A stretch of 64,000 bases of DNA from Cyprinodon diabolis. Its lineage: Eukaryota; Chordata; Actinopteri; Cyprinodontiformes; Cyprinodontidae. This document shows positions 39,016 through 52,206 of the stretch, in pieces (positions within the stretch are counted from its first letter, which is position 1; each line of letters opens with the position of its first letter). The translations under genes and the position numbers were made by a program. Where the stretch lies: positions 12,615,479-12,679,478 of the forward strand of contig CM060068.1 of assembly GCA_030533445.1 (NCBI GenBank), in the 5' to 3' direction. The notes beneath the pieces were generated by a model that worked only from the letters and a program-made list of their open reading frames with translations, had not been told where the DNA came from and made no database searches.

Positions 39016-41299
39016 CATTATATAAATATATATAAAAAAGCATATATATAAACATATATAAAATTGTCTTGGCAAAACTATTTAGCTATTGCATGGACCT
39101 GTTCAGGGTTCACCCCGCATTTTCACCGTAGACTGCTGGAGAGAAACACTAGTAACCTGGCAAGACAGATGGATAGTGTGTAGCACTCAGGTTAGTTCTA
39201 CACATTATTAATGTGACACTGCCTCGATCAAATCTGTTCGGGAATAGAGGAATCTCCAGCATAGCCGTTGGAGATGATTGGGCAAAGAAAAGCCTAATGT
39301 GAGTGAACAAAAGTTTAGTTTGAGCCAATCAAGGTAACATATGAAATAGCAGCAAATGCCCTAAAAACCACAACAACTTTTATATTCTTGCTGTTCCTCT
39401 TTCAAAGATAAAATGGCCAATACTTACAAAATAGATATGAAAGCAGCAGCTATGCATACGTCCTCATGCACTTCCATGTTAATTTAGGCTGTGGGCTAGT
39501 AGTTCTTTTTTAGTCACAGCTATCTTTACAGATAACTATGTATACATGATTAGCCCTTGCTCATTGTCAAGCAAATACCACTACTAATTAATAAAAAGAA
39601 AAGTTATAATAAAAGCCTTTATTTTATTTACTTTGAAATATGGGTCTAAACCTTGGAAATGGGAGCCTTTGGCTGAGCGGGAGCGGCATTGGTGGTTTAA
39701 GCTTGGAATGTTTTTTCAAAAGCCCCGGATCTACTTTTTGTGACTGATCACTTTTTTTTTCATAGTATTAAAATAGTAAAATTAAATTAAAATTCTCATC
39801 TATTACAATATGTGCAAATCACACCAAAAAGGGGCGTTCGCTTTACACACCTCCGAAAGCCTGCAAAGCATTTGCGTGTATGAGTTCAGTCCCTCAGCTG
39901 CCCATGGCCAATATTGCCTCTTTTAACAGCTCAGGACATCGGTGTGCCGCCCTACCAGGGCAACATCTCCCACCATCTAACCAAGAGCAGATAGGAAAGA
40001 AATCAGAAGGTCAAACAATCTAAGGTTTATCTGCTTAGTAGTGGTCAACAGCAAAATGGAAAAAAAAAAACTGGCCCTACCCACTTTATTACTTTATTCC
40101 TTATTCTTGCTGACTCCGGTCGCTGCTAGTAACCCATATTATGTTGTTATGCAGAAGGCACAGATGAGGATTTCGACACGATGAACATAATGGGTAGGCT
40201 AGATGGCTAGATAAGCATAGGTTTATGAAAGTAAACCCAAAATAAGCCCAATAAATATCTCTGACAATGAACCCCCCAAAGTGGGGAATTGGATCCATTT
40301 TGGTTTGAAAATGCTTGAATCTCTGTTAGAATGTCCTGGTTTCTCTCTCACTTCACACTTTTCCTTAAATTGATCCAGAGTGTTTTTGTTTTGTTTTTGT
40401 TTCATTTTTGTTTTATTTTTGTTATGTACATATAATTCCAAAAAAAATAAATGGTAAGAAAAAATGAAACGTACCACTGAGACTGTTGCCACAAGGGGGT
40501 TAGAAATTATCCCATTTGGTAGTTTTAGGGTTATTATAATGTGTTAAACCTGTTATAATCAATTCCAGTCTAGATTAAATAAGAAACATATGCACTTTTT
40601 TTTAATGTTTTTTTGAAAACCATGAATAGTAGGTCCAAAAGGCAGGAGAAAAGTTTAGGTGAGAGAACAACTAGAGACAGTTTTACGTTATCATGTGTCA
40701 TATAACATTAAATAATTGTAAAAATTTTTTATTTTTTTTTATGAACGCAGCACAAACAGGGTGAGTCAGCAGAGATAGAGGAACAGGCCAGAATGAGACA
40801 GAAGGACCAAGTAGCTGGTAAGATATGTTTTTTTCAATAGTTCTGTACTGCAGTACAAAGGTTGGTTTGTATGAGAGCCAGACTGCATAAGACAGCCAGA
40901 CTCAGGCCTACTTCTAAAAAAAATTCTCTATTATTGTTATTTTCCTGATAATATGGATTTATTAATAATGAATAAATGTCCAATAAATTTTAACAAATAG
41001 GTAGGATGCAGGAATAACTTCTTACTCTTTTGCGGTACCAAATCACCTATATATAATGAAATATTTTGTGGTTTAAGCCCCTGATGAAGATAATGTTTAG
41101 CTACGCCCCTGCCTACAACCACATAAGTGTTTTCTGGAAAAACCGAGGCAGCAAGAGGGTCCTGCTGTTTCTCCACTGAGCCTTCACAGAAGGTTGGCAG
41201 CACCCCTCACAGCTAAGAGATAAATGTAACAGCTATAAAAACTTTTGTTAAATTTACTTTATTTATTTATTTTAATTAACTTTTTTTTTCTATAATATT

Positions 41300-41390
41300 T
41301 TTCCTGCTGTAAACACCAGCATTTCCCCATTGTGGGACAAAAAGTGATATTCTTTTCTGTTCTATTCTATTCTAACTTTATTGTATTTAT
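41300..41390 (+). mobile_element. Rex1-like LINE 3' tail with TTCTA repeats
   Basis: ATTTCCCCATTGTGGGACAA followed by TGTTCTATTCTATTCTA. The same signature recurs at 43395-43478. It is a LINE-type 3' microsatellite tail; family naming is tentative. Confidence 0.5.
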
Positions 41391-42831
41391 TTTCTCTAAT
41401 GTACTGTAAAGTTTTTTTCTCAATGAGTTGTAATTAGCTTTTATTTTCAAATGCATGGTACATATAAATTTTAAATTGACATTTCCATGGAAACCTCATA
41501 AAAACGCCATTAATGCATATTTGCTGGCTTTTTATAGTTTAAAACGATAATGCAAATATTTTAATTAGGCCCTTTGTAAGGAAATTTGAATATCCTTGAT
41601 TATGTATTTTTAAACACATGCACAGAAAATTCATCTTTACATAACTGAAATCATCAAGAAATCTTAGAAAATCTGAAATAGTGAAATAACATTGAAAAAA
41701 ACAAAGAGAAAACAACTGCAATCAAGAAAATCTGATCCAACCATTACAATGAAATCAGGCTGTAATTTCCATAATTGTAAACCTTTGGTTTTGAGTCATA
41801 AAACCTAATGAAGGAATTTAGTTGGAAAATAGTAGCATTGCTAAAATGTTAAAGAGATTAAATTTCCATCAATAATGGGTTTTGCTCTCCTTAATACTGT
41901 GGAAGTAAAACAGATTTAAAGGATTTTAAATGTTAATGAATATTATCTAATTCAATTCTTAATGTATTCAAGACTAAAGATTGACCTTAAAGGAGGTCTG
42001 TCACAGCATAGATTTATTATTCAGGCTTCAAAAAACATTAAATGGTATTAATAGGAATGTGAATTAACTGTAAGCAAAACATAGAAATACTGAGCAAACA
42101 CATCAAGTGACGCCTATAATTACACTCATGTTTCCATCTGATTTCCTAATTGGTCTGGTCTCTTCTGTCACAACTGAGAGGGAGCCTGTGAAATGTGAAA
42201 AAATAGCAATATTTCCCTGCATTCTGTAAATTCACTGTTTAGAAAAGATTGAGCCAATTATATGCAAAAAAAAAAATTTTTCTTAAATGTTAGCAGGAAA
42301 CATTGGCATCGGTTTTAAAAGTTCAGATGTAGGTCAGTGCTCGCCCAGAGCATGGTGGAGTAAGAGCCCTGAATATGACAGCTTGGGAATGAGAGCACCG
42401 TGTAAGACACAGAGTAATCTGTTAGAATACATTTTTTATTGTAAAATTTCGAAATGCATTTGTTTGTTTCTATGTTTAGGGACAGACATTATGATATCAC
42501 ATAAGGCATTCAAGCTGACTGGTACATTCCTAAATATTTATTCAGGACTGACATTTGTCTTCTTCCATGAAATATGCATGGAAGTGCAGCTGGAAGAATA
42601 TGATTAAAAATTAGCCTTCTGAAGGTGAGCAAAAAAAGAGTTTGATGGTTTTCCATATAGGTACCTTCATATTAATGCCTCTTGGGATGCTCAGCATGTA
42701 TATTCATAAGAGGTGGGGGAAAAAAGGGAGGGAAAGTTTTTAAGAATAGCAGCTGGTTACTTTCACCTTCTCTGTGGTGACCTCAACTTCTCCTTCACCA
42801 AGTTTGATATTTCCATGTTGTTGTCGATCTG

Positions 42832-42861
42832 TATATATATATATACATATATATATATATA
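42832..42861. repeat. short TA microsatellite
   Basis: A 30-base run of TA with one TACA interruption. Confidence 0.9.
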
Positions 42862-42993
42862 GGAAGAGCTACCACCACTGACCTATGAAGTGGAGGGGTC
42901 AACTTCCAAGAACTTCATACATATGTTTCTTTTAATGCCCTACATGATTACAATGTTGAAATGCTCTTTAAATGATTTAAAAAAGAAGATAAG

Positions 42994-43027
42994 GGCCCCA
43001 TGTGGTCCATGAGGGCCACATGGGGCC
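42994..43027. repeat. GC-rich inverted repeat
   Basis: GGCCCCATGTGG and its complement CCACATGGGGCC are separated by 10 bases. The following GGTGACCCCTGCTG text suggests the end of an old MITE. Confidence 0.75.
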
Positions 43028-43394
43028 TGAGAGCACCGCTTTGGTGACCCCTGCTGAAGAGCAATACATTCCATAAGACCAGAAGTGACTTAGACAATGC
43101 GCCCTGTCGAAAGTATACCACTACACTGAATTATATTGGAACACTGTTAAAACCGGTATTACCAAGGCTTTTATTCTTTTCTTTCTTGATGAGCTATGAT
43201 TTTGTGAATTGCTGGAAGGTGTTATTTAGATATCTTAAATAATGTCAAATTAATGATAATACGAAGATAAGATATCTATTGTTAGTATAGCTTCATATGG
43301 GGTATGAAACGCATAATGCAGGGTTAGGTGCATTTTTTATCCTTCAAAGTAAAAGATCTTTCTTTATACATATTAAATTATTATATTACTTAAG

Positions 43395-43478
43395 GTCCAC
43401 AATTGTGTGACCAATTTTGTACCACGATTTCCCCAATGTGGATAATAAGGGGATTTTCTATTCTATTCTATTCTATAT
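43395..43478 (+). mobile_element. Rex1-like LINE 3' tail with TTCTA repeats
   Basis: CGATTTCCCCAATGTGGATA then TTCTATTCTATTCTATTCTA, closely parallel to 41300-41390. No coding sequence precedes it. Confidence 0.5.
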
Positions 43479-43567
43479 CAGTTTTATAGGCAAAGAAGGT
43501 CTTCATTTAAAGTCTTGAGATTAAAAACTACATGATATGGAGGTTGCATTTTAAATTTTATAATTAA

Positions 43568-44192
43568 AGCTGCAGTCTGTAACATTGAGAAGAGAGCAGA
43601 CTTCGACTGAAAATTTGAAGAAAAACAGGTTTCACGCCACTTCCCCACCCTCTCTGCTTCACTCATGCCCCACCTCCAAGCTCCACCCCTCTCACAGCAT
43701 CTGCGCGGCTACCGCATGCGACCAGAAGCGTCCAAGCAGCGTACGCGGCATGGAGTGTGAACCGGTAAGAGCGATAACACTCACCTCCAAGCAGCTAGAT
43801 ATAAGATGCTGGTTATACCGAAGTTTGCCGTGTAAGCAGTTGTCGGCAGGGGCAGTAAGGGCAGTTTCTCTTTCGCTGGTGGCTGTCGCTCCGCCATGAC
43901 TTCCACGCGCGTCCTCCTGACTGCGGCAGCCGGGCTGCAGCGGCAGGTTAAGCGGTGAGAGGGGGGGGGGATCAGCGTGTGTGAGCTGTGATTGACACTC
44001 CATCAGACGCTCCTCTGGCTGTGATTGGTTGTTTTGACTCGTCCCTAATTATTCTTTCCAGATTGAAATACATGACCAATTGAAGCAGTTTTTTTCACAG
44101 GTTACATATCACATGTACTGCTGTCTGGGCATAGGGACAGTTTTAGCCAATATGACAAAAAAGTGATTTTTAAAAACTTACAGACTTCAGCT
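43568..44192. mobile_element. TTAA-flanked MITE-like DNA element
   Basis: TTAA at 43564-43567 and 44193-44196 flanks a 625-base segment. Its left end is AGCTGCAGTCTGTAAC and its right end, complemented, is AGCTGAAGTCTGTAAG. The interior (43620-44000) is markedly GC-richer than the intron around it, with a run of G near 43960. No transposase is recognisable; overlapping short open frames on both strands are probably chance in GC-rich DNA. Confidence 0.72.
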
Positions 44193-45506
44193 TTAAGCAT
44201 TTCTATTTTATTTTAAAGCTGCTTCCCTTTTTTGCAATCAATTGTAAAAGTGCTTAACAAGCAGAAAGCGAGGGACAGAAAGAGTAAATATGCACCATAT
44301 TACATGATTTTTTTTTACCTCGGGATGTTACCCAGCCAACTGGACAGTTGCTCACTTTACTTCTGATACTGACAAATTCTGCCTACATTTTAATTGCATT
44401 TGCAGTAAGAAATTTAAACCCAAGAACATATTACCACATTATGTACGATCAAGAATCACTCTTTGCAGTCATTATGTCAGCATAATTATATTTTTTTTCT
44501 GAAAGACACTGGCTGAAAAAAACATTATCAATAACTCAAATCATCACTATTTATAACTAAGCTGTGTGAAATACTATCTTTTAAATTCACAACATGTCAA
44601 ACCTTGGACCAGATGGGCTACAGCAGCAGAGGACCACACAGGTGAGCTGGAAACAGGGAGCTGAGGCTATCAATCAACTAAATTGACAAAAACAGATTGC
44701 AAAAGCATTTCCTGTTGGTGTTACAATTGTGACTTGCATTGTATGTGTGATTCAGGATATTGATGGTCAAATAGTGAGCAGGGAACATGTCGGCACATTT
44801 TCAGCTCAGTGCTCATGGAATATTATTAAAAGGCCACAGCATATCAAAAAACCCATCAGCATATTAAAATTTAAAAAATGAAAATGTTAGAACTGTAAAT
44901 TTACAGTCATATGCTTATATTACTGTTTTTATATATATTTTTTGTATTTTTCAAGGCTGCACTTAAAAAAAATGAAATTGTCCAGAGAGCTGTTCTAAAA
45001 GAATTTTTTTTTGTTTTACACTTGTGTAAACAAAATGACTAATAAATCTGTCTTATATCAAAGTATTGTTACTGATATAGATTTTATTTAGATACAGCAT
45101 GTTTGAAATATAGTGGATCAGCAAAGTTAAATGTTATATGTGCAACTCATTCATTTGAAGGATCTTTGTGATGTTATCTTGTACCTATGGCTCTAGTACT
45201 CTAAAGAATGCTTTAAAACTTTGTCAAATATGTGTCGCAAAGACTTAAAGCACATCTCAAGGCGAAAGGGGTCAAATCAGAAGTAGCATGGTGTACCTAA
45301 TAAAGTGACCAATGAATGCTAGTGCCGGATGAAAAACAAACAACTTGAGTGTTTCCTTTTTTTTTAAGTTTGGTAAAAATCTGAATAGATAATGATTTTT
45401 ATTGGCGAATCAAAAGCTTTAAATTAACAAAAAAATAATCCACATGATCATTGCATCTCTAGTAAGCTAGCAAGTAACTTTAGTGTCCGAGAACTAACAT
45501 TAAATA

Positions 45507-45727
45507 TAAATCCTTTATTGTCCCACAATGGGGAAGTTCACTCTCTGCTTTTAACCCATCCTCTAGGGAACAATGGGCTGCCATTGTGCGGCAGCTCCAA
45601 CAGCAGTGTGGGGTTAAGGGTCTTGCTCAGGGACCCAGAGTGGCAGTACGTCGAAGTGTGTTGGACTTGAACTTAGAACCTCCCGGACCCAAGCAGAATG
45701 CTCTAACCCTTATGCCACCACTCCAAA
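45507..45727 (-). mobile_element. tRNA-derived SINE
   Basis: On the minus strand: AGTGGTGGCATAAGGGTTAG, GGTTCTAAGTTCAAGTCC (B box), CTGCCACTCTGGGTCCCTGA and the tail GTGGGACAATAAAGGATTTA. It is the same family as 15525-15757, in the same orientation as lrp1b. Confidence 0.78.
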
Positions 45728-46586
45728 AATCCCAACATCAGTACACCGGTACCAAAATTTTCTTAGCAATACTGCGTTAACAAATTATGTTTTAAAAATA
45801 AGAGGTAAATTCTGCTGTGAGCCAAATAGAATAGTTTGTTCTTCCTTCAGGACAGTAAATGAGATACTAACACCTCTTTCCACCTCTGAATCACAAGGAG
45901 ACTCATCCCAGCTTGACTCTAACTGTCTTGCAGGATCAGGAGAGGTTGCAGTTTCTGCCTGACGGGTGCTACTGTTGTGCCAGGACCTCAGCAATCGCAG
46001 GGCAAATATTGCCTTATCACAGAAGCCAGGTGTCCGTAACAGCTTGGTGTATTTGCAAAGAAAGTAAGCAACAACAAAAACTTGTGTACAGCACAACACC
46101 TGGCGCTGCCATCCCGCTGTGTCTCTCGCCTGCTCTGACAGTAGGGATGATGAGAAATCAACCTGGCAACCAATTCAACAGCAAAAAGGAAAACTTGCCA
46201 ACTCAAACCAGTATAACATGAATTAAGCTGTTTTCTGTCATCTGCAATGCAGCTGATGAAAGTGTATGAAACAATATAAGAAACAGCTTCCATTTAAGAG
46301 TGAAAATTAACAATTCATTTACACAAAGGAAGATAGAAATTTACTTAGCAAAAAAATTTAATTATAATTCAAAGAACATTAACTAGATATGAAAATTAAA
46401 CACTTACCACAAATATATATTAAAAAAATTCATTCTAATTTAATGGGCGAAATAAATTATACAACATTAGTTATCCAAATAAGATGAGCGATATAAGATT
46501 AATTGCAATGATAAAAAAAAACAGCCTCATAATTTTATGCAGTCTAGACCCTAGGCAAGAGGATTGAACATGAAAGCGTCTCTTAC

Positions 46587-46724
46587 CTCGACAGTGAACT
46601 CCTTCATCGTACCCATCCTCACAGTCTCTGGCTCCATTGCAGAGCTTGTTGAAATGAATACATTTTCTTGTCCCGATGCACTGTATGTGATTTAGGGGAC
46701 ATCTGATCACCACCTCCTGTGCAC
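46587..46724 (-). CDS. lrp1b: lrp1b exon: second LDL-receptor class A repeat (probably exon 3)
   Basis: This 138-base exon encodes 46 codons of a cysteine-rich class A ligand-binding repeat in the extracellular N-terminus of a giant LRP1/LRP1B endocytic receptor. The translation contains [32 protein letters not shown] and EGVHC, with six cysteines and the acidic C-terminal calcium-cage pattern. It resembles remembered LRP1B (KCPLNHIACLG... DGYDEGVHC) more closely than LRP1 at the same position. The acceptor is a pyrimidine-rich tract ending in TTTAG, just above 46724. The donor is CGAG|GTAAGAG at 46586/46587. The exon enters and leaves in phase 1, so its last base joins the next exon to make a glutamate codon. 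The paralogue (lrp1ba or lrp1bb) cannot be decided from this. Confidence 0.93.
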
Positions 46725-47611
46725 CTAAAGCAGAAGCAGAAAAATTATTACTAATCATGTTACCTTCAATAAAATCATTTGGATTTTGGGCAAATTTAGG
46801 AAAACACACTGCCTGTAAAATATGTTGCAAATATATTTATGCTTTACATTATTTTTCTAATCATACAACAGATTTTCCCCCACGCTGCTTTGCAGAGGTA
46901 TTTGGTTAAAAATCCTATAACTAACTACATGACTGCCACCGCCAGCCAGGCGGACAGCGGAGAGCAGCTGTTTAGGGATTCATGAGGCACATACTGTAGA
47001 TAAGTGAACCTCATTTACGTGTAAGCCCCAGGAGCACATAAAACACAGATGACCAGTACACTTGCTCTGTAATAAGCCATATTTCCATCTTAACTACCCT
47101 GGCATCAATTACCGATTTGCTATTGTGGGCAGCTAATGGGAAGATTTATTTCTCATTTGGTCAGGGATAAAACTATTGCTAAAAGTTCTTACACCCATAT
47201 GACTTTGACTTACATGGCCATTATCTATTAGTGTAACCCACTTCAGACTAAAAAACAGTAAGACAGCGCAATTAATGTTGCTAAAAGAAAGAAGGGTGAC
47301 AGCCTATGTAGGGTTTTGCAGAAGAGAGATGTGGACATGGAGGTATATCTCTGGACTGATGCAGTAATGACATATCATTATCTCCTTTCAAGCGTTCAAT
47401 TGCCAAGAAACGGTGGCTGATAAATGAAAGTACCTTAGCTACAGCAATGGAAGCACAAAAGACTTGCACCATTTTAATGCCCCATTTAGTTATCTTAACT
47501 GCAGAATTCTTGCATAAGAGAACTTCACAAAAAACTTAAAAGATTAATTTATTCCTGTTTATGCACATTTAGAGTTCATTAAAATCTCACATGTATAAAG
47601 CGGTGTGTTAT

Positions 47612-47720
47612 ATATACAGGTCATTGTAAAAGTATTCACATCAGTTGTCAGGTACAGTGACAACTTCCCAGTTCAATACATTTTAGGAGAATTTTATGTA
47701 AAGTGGGTGAAAAATAGAAA
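47612..47720 (+). mobile_element. possible Tc1-like inverted-repeat end
   Basis: ATACAGGTCATTGTAAAAGT ATTCACATCAG, then GTGGGTGAAAAATAGAAAAT, again resembles a decayed Tc1 end. No transposase is visible next to it. Confidence 0.35.
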
Positions 47721-49104
47721 ATACTTTCTTTTTTTTATGTGACAATTGTGTCCATTCCTCTTTATACTAATACCCCCTATTTATACTAATGCTGCAAAAA
47801 ACAATTAGAGAACTTGTTTTGAAAAGCCAACTAATGAATAAAGGTTCTCAGCTCTGCTTGGAGAATATGTTGAACAGGTAACAATTTGCTGTGCATTGCA
47901 CAAATCTGGTCTTAACTGATGCTTGTTAAGAAGAAAGTAGATTTAATTTGCCACAATCCATGTAGGGGGAACAGCAAATAGGAAAAGCGTATCATTGTAT
48001 TGATCCAAACAGTTTGTTTTCTTTAGGCTATACAAAAATAGTATGAGCAAAAGAAAGCTAACGACATTTTAACCCAACATCTCTATGATAACAGTCATGT
48101 ATTTTATATTCTGCAAAAAGTTGAGACTGTAGCAAAGGTTTACCTCCTAGCAGCACAATCATCCCTTTTGCCCTTTTCGTGAAGAAGAATAGACAATCTA
48201 GTTTTTAGTTTTAAATGCAGCAAAATAATAGCTTTACAAAGGTTAGCTTTTTATGGTTTGATTAAAATGTACTTTCAGGGTTTGTTTGTTTTTTTTCTAC
48301 AAGAAAATCAACTAGTTATGTGTTCCTTCATTTCCAATTTATGCTCTACATTAGGGGTGGGCAACTCCACCTCAACATAAGAAACACTAAAGTTGGGGGT
48401 TATGCAACAAGATGTGAAAATGTTCAAAGGGGTAAGAATATCCTTACCAGGAACTTTATATCAATTAAAGATGCCTGAACATTTTTTCTAAAGATAAATA
48501 GACCAAAACACCCGCTGGAAAATTAGCTATTTTATGCTCACAAACATTTTAAAATAAATTTTCAAAATTGCAAGTAAGTTCTATTTGTTCATGTATAATC
48601 AACATCGAACTTCAAAGGAACTGCCTCTTTCTATCTTATATATAGAATGTTATAATAGCTAAATTTTAGTCGTTGATAATGCTGAGGACCAAAGTTAATT
48701 AAAAAATTAAACTGCAAAACTCACAAAGTTTAAATAAAGGCAGGAGTAAGTTGATAAAAGCCTGCTTTTCACAGAACATCATCACCTAAGTGTCCATTTG
48801 GCAAATCTGCTACTTAACACAAAGCTCTAAGGGTCTGTGACAGCAAAACCATCCTGTCAGCCTCTTTTTTCTGGTTTCTCGCCACATGGGTTCTAATCTA
48901 ATGTGATAAGGGGAGGGATGATGCATGAATATTCAGTGGCGCTGATCTGCTATGCAGGAGTATACAGATGGTCTGTTAACAGCTGAGGTGGACAGAATCC
49001 TATAATGTTCAAAACTTACTGTACTACATTTCATAGTTGCTCAAAGTCAAAGAGATAAGACAGTTCCTTTGTCCTTCGCTGCTAAATGCCAGGTAAAAAT
49101 GAGG

Positions 49105-49215
49105 TTTAGGCAAGGGGAATGTATTTATACAGCACATTATAGTGACAAGACATTTTAAGTGCTGTACATAAACAATATTAAAAAAAGACACACCATTAAA
49201 AATACATTGCAAGGC
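49105..49215 (-). mobile_element. LINE-derived tail, reverse orientation
   Basis: GTATTTATACAGCACATTAT ... AAGTGCTGTACATAAACAAT ... AGACACACCATTAAAA resembles the antisense 3' tail of abundant fish LINEs (cell-wide TTTATTTGTACAGCACATTT motif). Low divergence cannot be judged without a library. Confidence 0.45.
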
Positions 49216-49834
49216 CATAATAGAGGTAGATAAAAAAAAAGTTGGATGGCAAACCTTAGATTAAGGATTTCTGAACTGTTTTTGAAACTGTGTAACCGTT
49301 AGCTACTAGGAGAGTTACACCCCTATCTTCTGATTTAAACTCTCCTAAAGCAACTGGCAACACTGTAGCAAGATTAAAAAAACCTTATTGTTTTGAAATA
49401 CGATAGAAGACTTGCTTTCGACCAGCAGATTGATGAATCATTGAGATGCTTGTAAAGACATCAATACATACCAAGTGCTTTATATTGACCTAAAATATTA
49501 TTTAATGTATCTAAATCAATCTAATATGTTGGTCAAAAGTTACACAGTGTTGCTTTAAGCAGAACAGTTAAAGAAAACCCTAATAAAAGAAATGTTTTAA
49601 AACTTTTAAAGATTTAAAGTAACTAAAGGTCTCAAAACTTTACCTCGGGCTCTCAGATTTCACAATCTTCTTTTCAAGCATTTAGCCTAGAAATCTTAAG
49701 CATCTAAACTTTTTGGTACAAGTTTTAAAGAAGTCATTGTATATTCAGATTCTGTGATTCAACCAGCAGAACCCAGAACATATGTATTTGTTTCAGTGTT
49801 TGTAAGTGTTCAGGTGTGTGTTATAACAGAATCA

Positions 49835-51560
49835 GAAAACTTTATTAGTAACATACTGGGCAATTTACTGACTAAACATACACAGAAAATACACAGACAA
49901 GCTTGTGCTACATAATTTTATATTCACTCCACTTCCCAAAATGTAACTGACCGCAGACAGTGCCGCAGACAGGAGGCTGGCTTGTTTTGTTTTTATGACC
50001 GAAATTGCGGAAAACAACTCGTGAAGAGCTAGAAGAGCGAGGTACATGAGAACGCTGGGATCCTTTTTCCACCTGGATCCCTGCTATTCTTCGCCGTCAT
50101 GTCCCTCCGTTGTCGGACAAACTCTATCCCACTTCCTCATCGCCTCGGCCGTATCTAGACCCACAGCGTATAGCGCAGAACCCGCTTCAATACTGGGCAT
50201 AAATCAAAAATGTCTGTGTCAATCTCACTGTGACACACTGCTGCAAGAGTATAACCAGGCCTAAATTGTAAAAGAGATGGAAGATTTTGAGTAGGAATTA
50301 CTTCCGATCCTTGTCCAGAAGGAGCCAAACTAAAACAAGAGGATAAAAGGTACCACTGATCGAAGTCTATAATCTGACCAGCTTTCTTCTGGATTCCTCT
50401 CTCCCGGAGTGAGACAAGGGATTAGTTTCAAGAAGCAGGTTTACTGAACACTTTTCTACACCTGAAATATGGAAAACTCTGAGTTGTCCTTTTCACAAAG
50501 AGTTTCCTCAACCTCTGTTGTCACTGTAGCAACATTTTTGACAGAGTTAACCTGGTAAGGAGCAGGTTTTGTTCAGTACAGTCTGAATGACCTGTCTCTG
50601 CTCTCCTTACATCCAATTATGTTGTTTTATTTCCTGATGTAGTCAGATTTTTTTGTAGTTTTGTGCATTACAAAAAGACTGATAATAGCTTTTCATACTT
50701 GTTACCCACGTGCTCAACTCTTAGTGGACCGACTAAGAGTTGATTGAACTACTTCTTAGCAGCCATTGTGAAACTAAAAACTAAGACTTCCAGACTTTAG
50801 GCCAGATCAATTTAGAGTTGCGGATTTGAATCAGAGTTTGTTAAACCTGTTCCTTGAAATGGACTCCAGATCTCAAAGTCATACATCAAGGATTTTTAAA
50901 ACATACTATAAAAATATTGCTCAAATTATTTGTGTCTCACAGACAGAATACCAACCGAAGGTCCAAAGACTTTACGTTTAGCAGCAATAGGGAACCAAGT
51001 ATCCTCTCACTGACACAAATATAATCACGTCTGCATGGCATCTCTGCTTACCTTTTTTAGAAATACCAGTGTTTACCTCAAATTTCATTTTTTTTCTTGA
51101 CTATTTGCACTTCTTCCCCATGTATAACACTGGGTTTGTCCCCATTTATTACTTGCCTAAAATCTACAATAATCTCTTTAGGTTTTGAGACATTAAAGTC
51201 TAAGAAGTTGTCACTGTACCAGGTTACAAAAGAGGAAAGGACTGAACCATGTCCTTGATCAACTCCCTAGAGCAGGGACAGGACAACAGTGTCATGTGAG
51301 AATTTAATGATGTGTGTTTAATCATTAGGGCTGTCGGTATTTAAAATAAAAAGTAGAGGTGACAGCCCATACCCTTGTGGAGATCGGGAGTTAGACACAA
51401 GGGCATCTGACATTTTCCTGTTCACCTGGAATCATGCTGGAAAATATGTGACAAAACATCTAAGAACAGCATCAACAGCTGGTTGGAAAAAGAAAATTGT
51501 GCAGCAGGTTTCTGAACTAAAACATGTGGCTTCATTTTGTTAAAGGCAAATGGAAAAAGA
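49835..51560 (-). mobile_element. degenerate L2/Rex1-like LINE (reverse-transcriptase part and 3' end)
   Basis: On the minus strand, reading from about 51560 downward, a decayed reverse transcriptase can be followed through shifted frames. It begins MKPHVLVQK, then SRSPQGYGLSPLLF (the R-x-PQG-x-LSP motif), then KFSHDTVVLSLL (degenerate FADD box, first D replaced), then NVSKPKEIIVDFR. Further downstream only vague similarity remains. Stops and frameshifts are frequent, so it is dead. The plus-strand text 'GACAGCCCATACCCTTGTGG' near 51360 is the antisense of the PQG motif. The orientation is the same as lrp1b. Confidence 0.7.
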
Positions 51561-52206
51561 GCAAATGGGACCCAAGCAAAAGTTCACAGGCTCTTAAAGA
51601 TCTTGAAACAAAGAAAATTGTGGCAAATCATTGTTTTCAACTGGGGAGGAGACAATGATATCCTTTAGTTAATAGTAGATATTTTGGCCCAAATCTACAG
51701 ACCACAGCCTTTTGTTTAATGGTCTGACCACAAATAATATCCAATCTACATTTTTTTTGTTTTTTTTTTTGTCCTTTTGAATAGAGTACTAACTTAATTT
51801 TGTATGATCACATATCCTTAGACTGAACTTAGACGGCTTCAGCTAAGAGATTTCATCCAGGGATTCAGGTCCCTAATGCCGAAAAAAGAAGATTTATGAT
51901 AACACTGTCGATGCAGAAACCAATATAAGCAACCCTAAAAGAAGAAAAAAAAAAATTCAAACGCTAAGAAAACCACTGGGACCCATGGTTTACGAATTTC
52001 ACCTTTTTTTTTTAAAATGGCCATGCGTATACTTGGACATGTACATGATTGTATGATTAAAGCTGCTTTGGTATGAAGCACCAAACATAGGCAACATAGG
52101 GCAGGGATTGATAAGCATTCAACATATAACACAACATACAGTAGGTCTGTCTTTGTGTTTTAATTGTAATTGTTGTAAATGAGAGTTACTGCTTTTAGGA
52201 TCTTAA

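Larger units (their letters stand above)
15419..46586 (-). other. lrp1b: lrp1b intron between class A repeat 2 and EGF 1
   Basis: A 31168-base intron bounded by GTAAGAG and CCAATTACAG. It holds most of the repeats listed separately: SINEs, L2/Rex-like LINE ends, a Tc1 fossil, a hAT derivative, a TTAA-flanked element and a TA array. Stretches where I see no classifiable feature: about 15760-17750, 18900-20690, 20860-22130, 22480-25830, 25930-27260, 27430-28935, 29330-30950, 31265-35130, 35930-36440, 37545-38370, 39080-41270, 41400-42830, 43030-43390 and 44200-45505. They are AT-rich with short chance frames. Confidence 0.85.

Noticed and set aside
43585..44003. Open frames of about 104 codons on both strands
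   Set aside because: Inside the GC-rich TTAA-flanked element; fewer stops are expected there by composition.
45785..46293. Three overlapping open frames of about 100 codons, one cysteine-containing (GCYCCARTSAIAG)
   Set aside because: Overlapping frames on both strands, no recognised family and no convincing exon boundaries; likely chance, though the stretch is slightly GC-richer.
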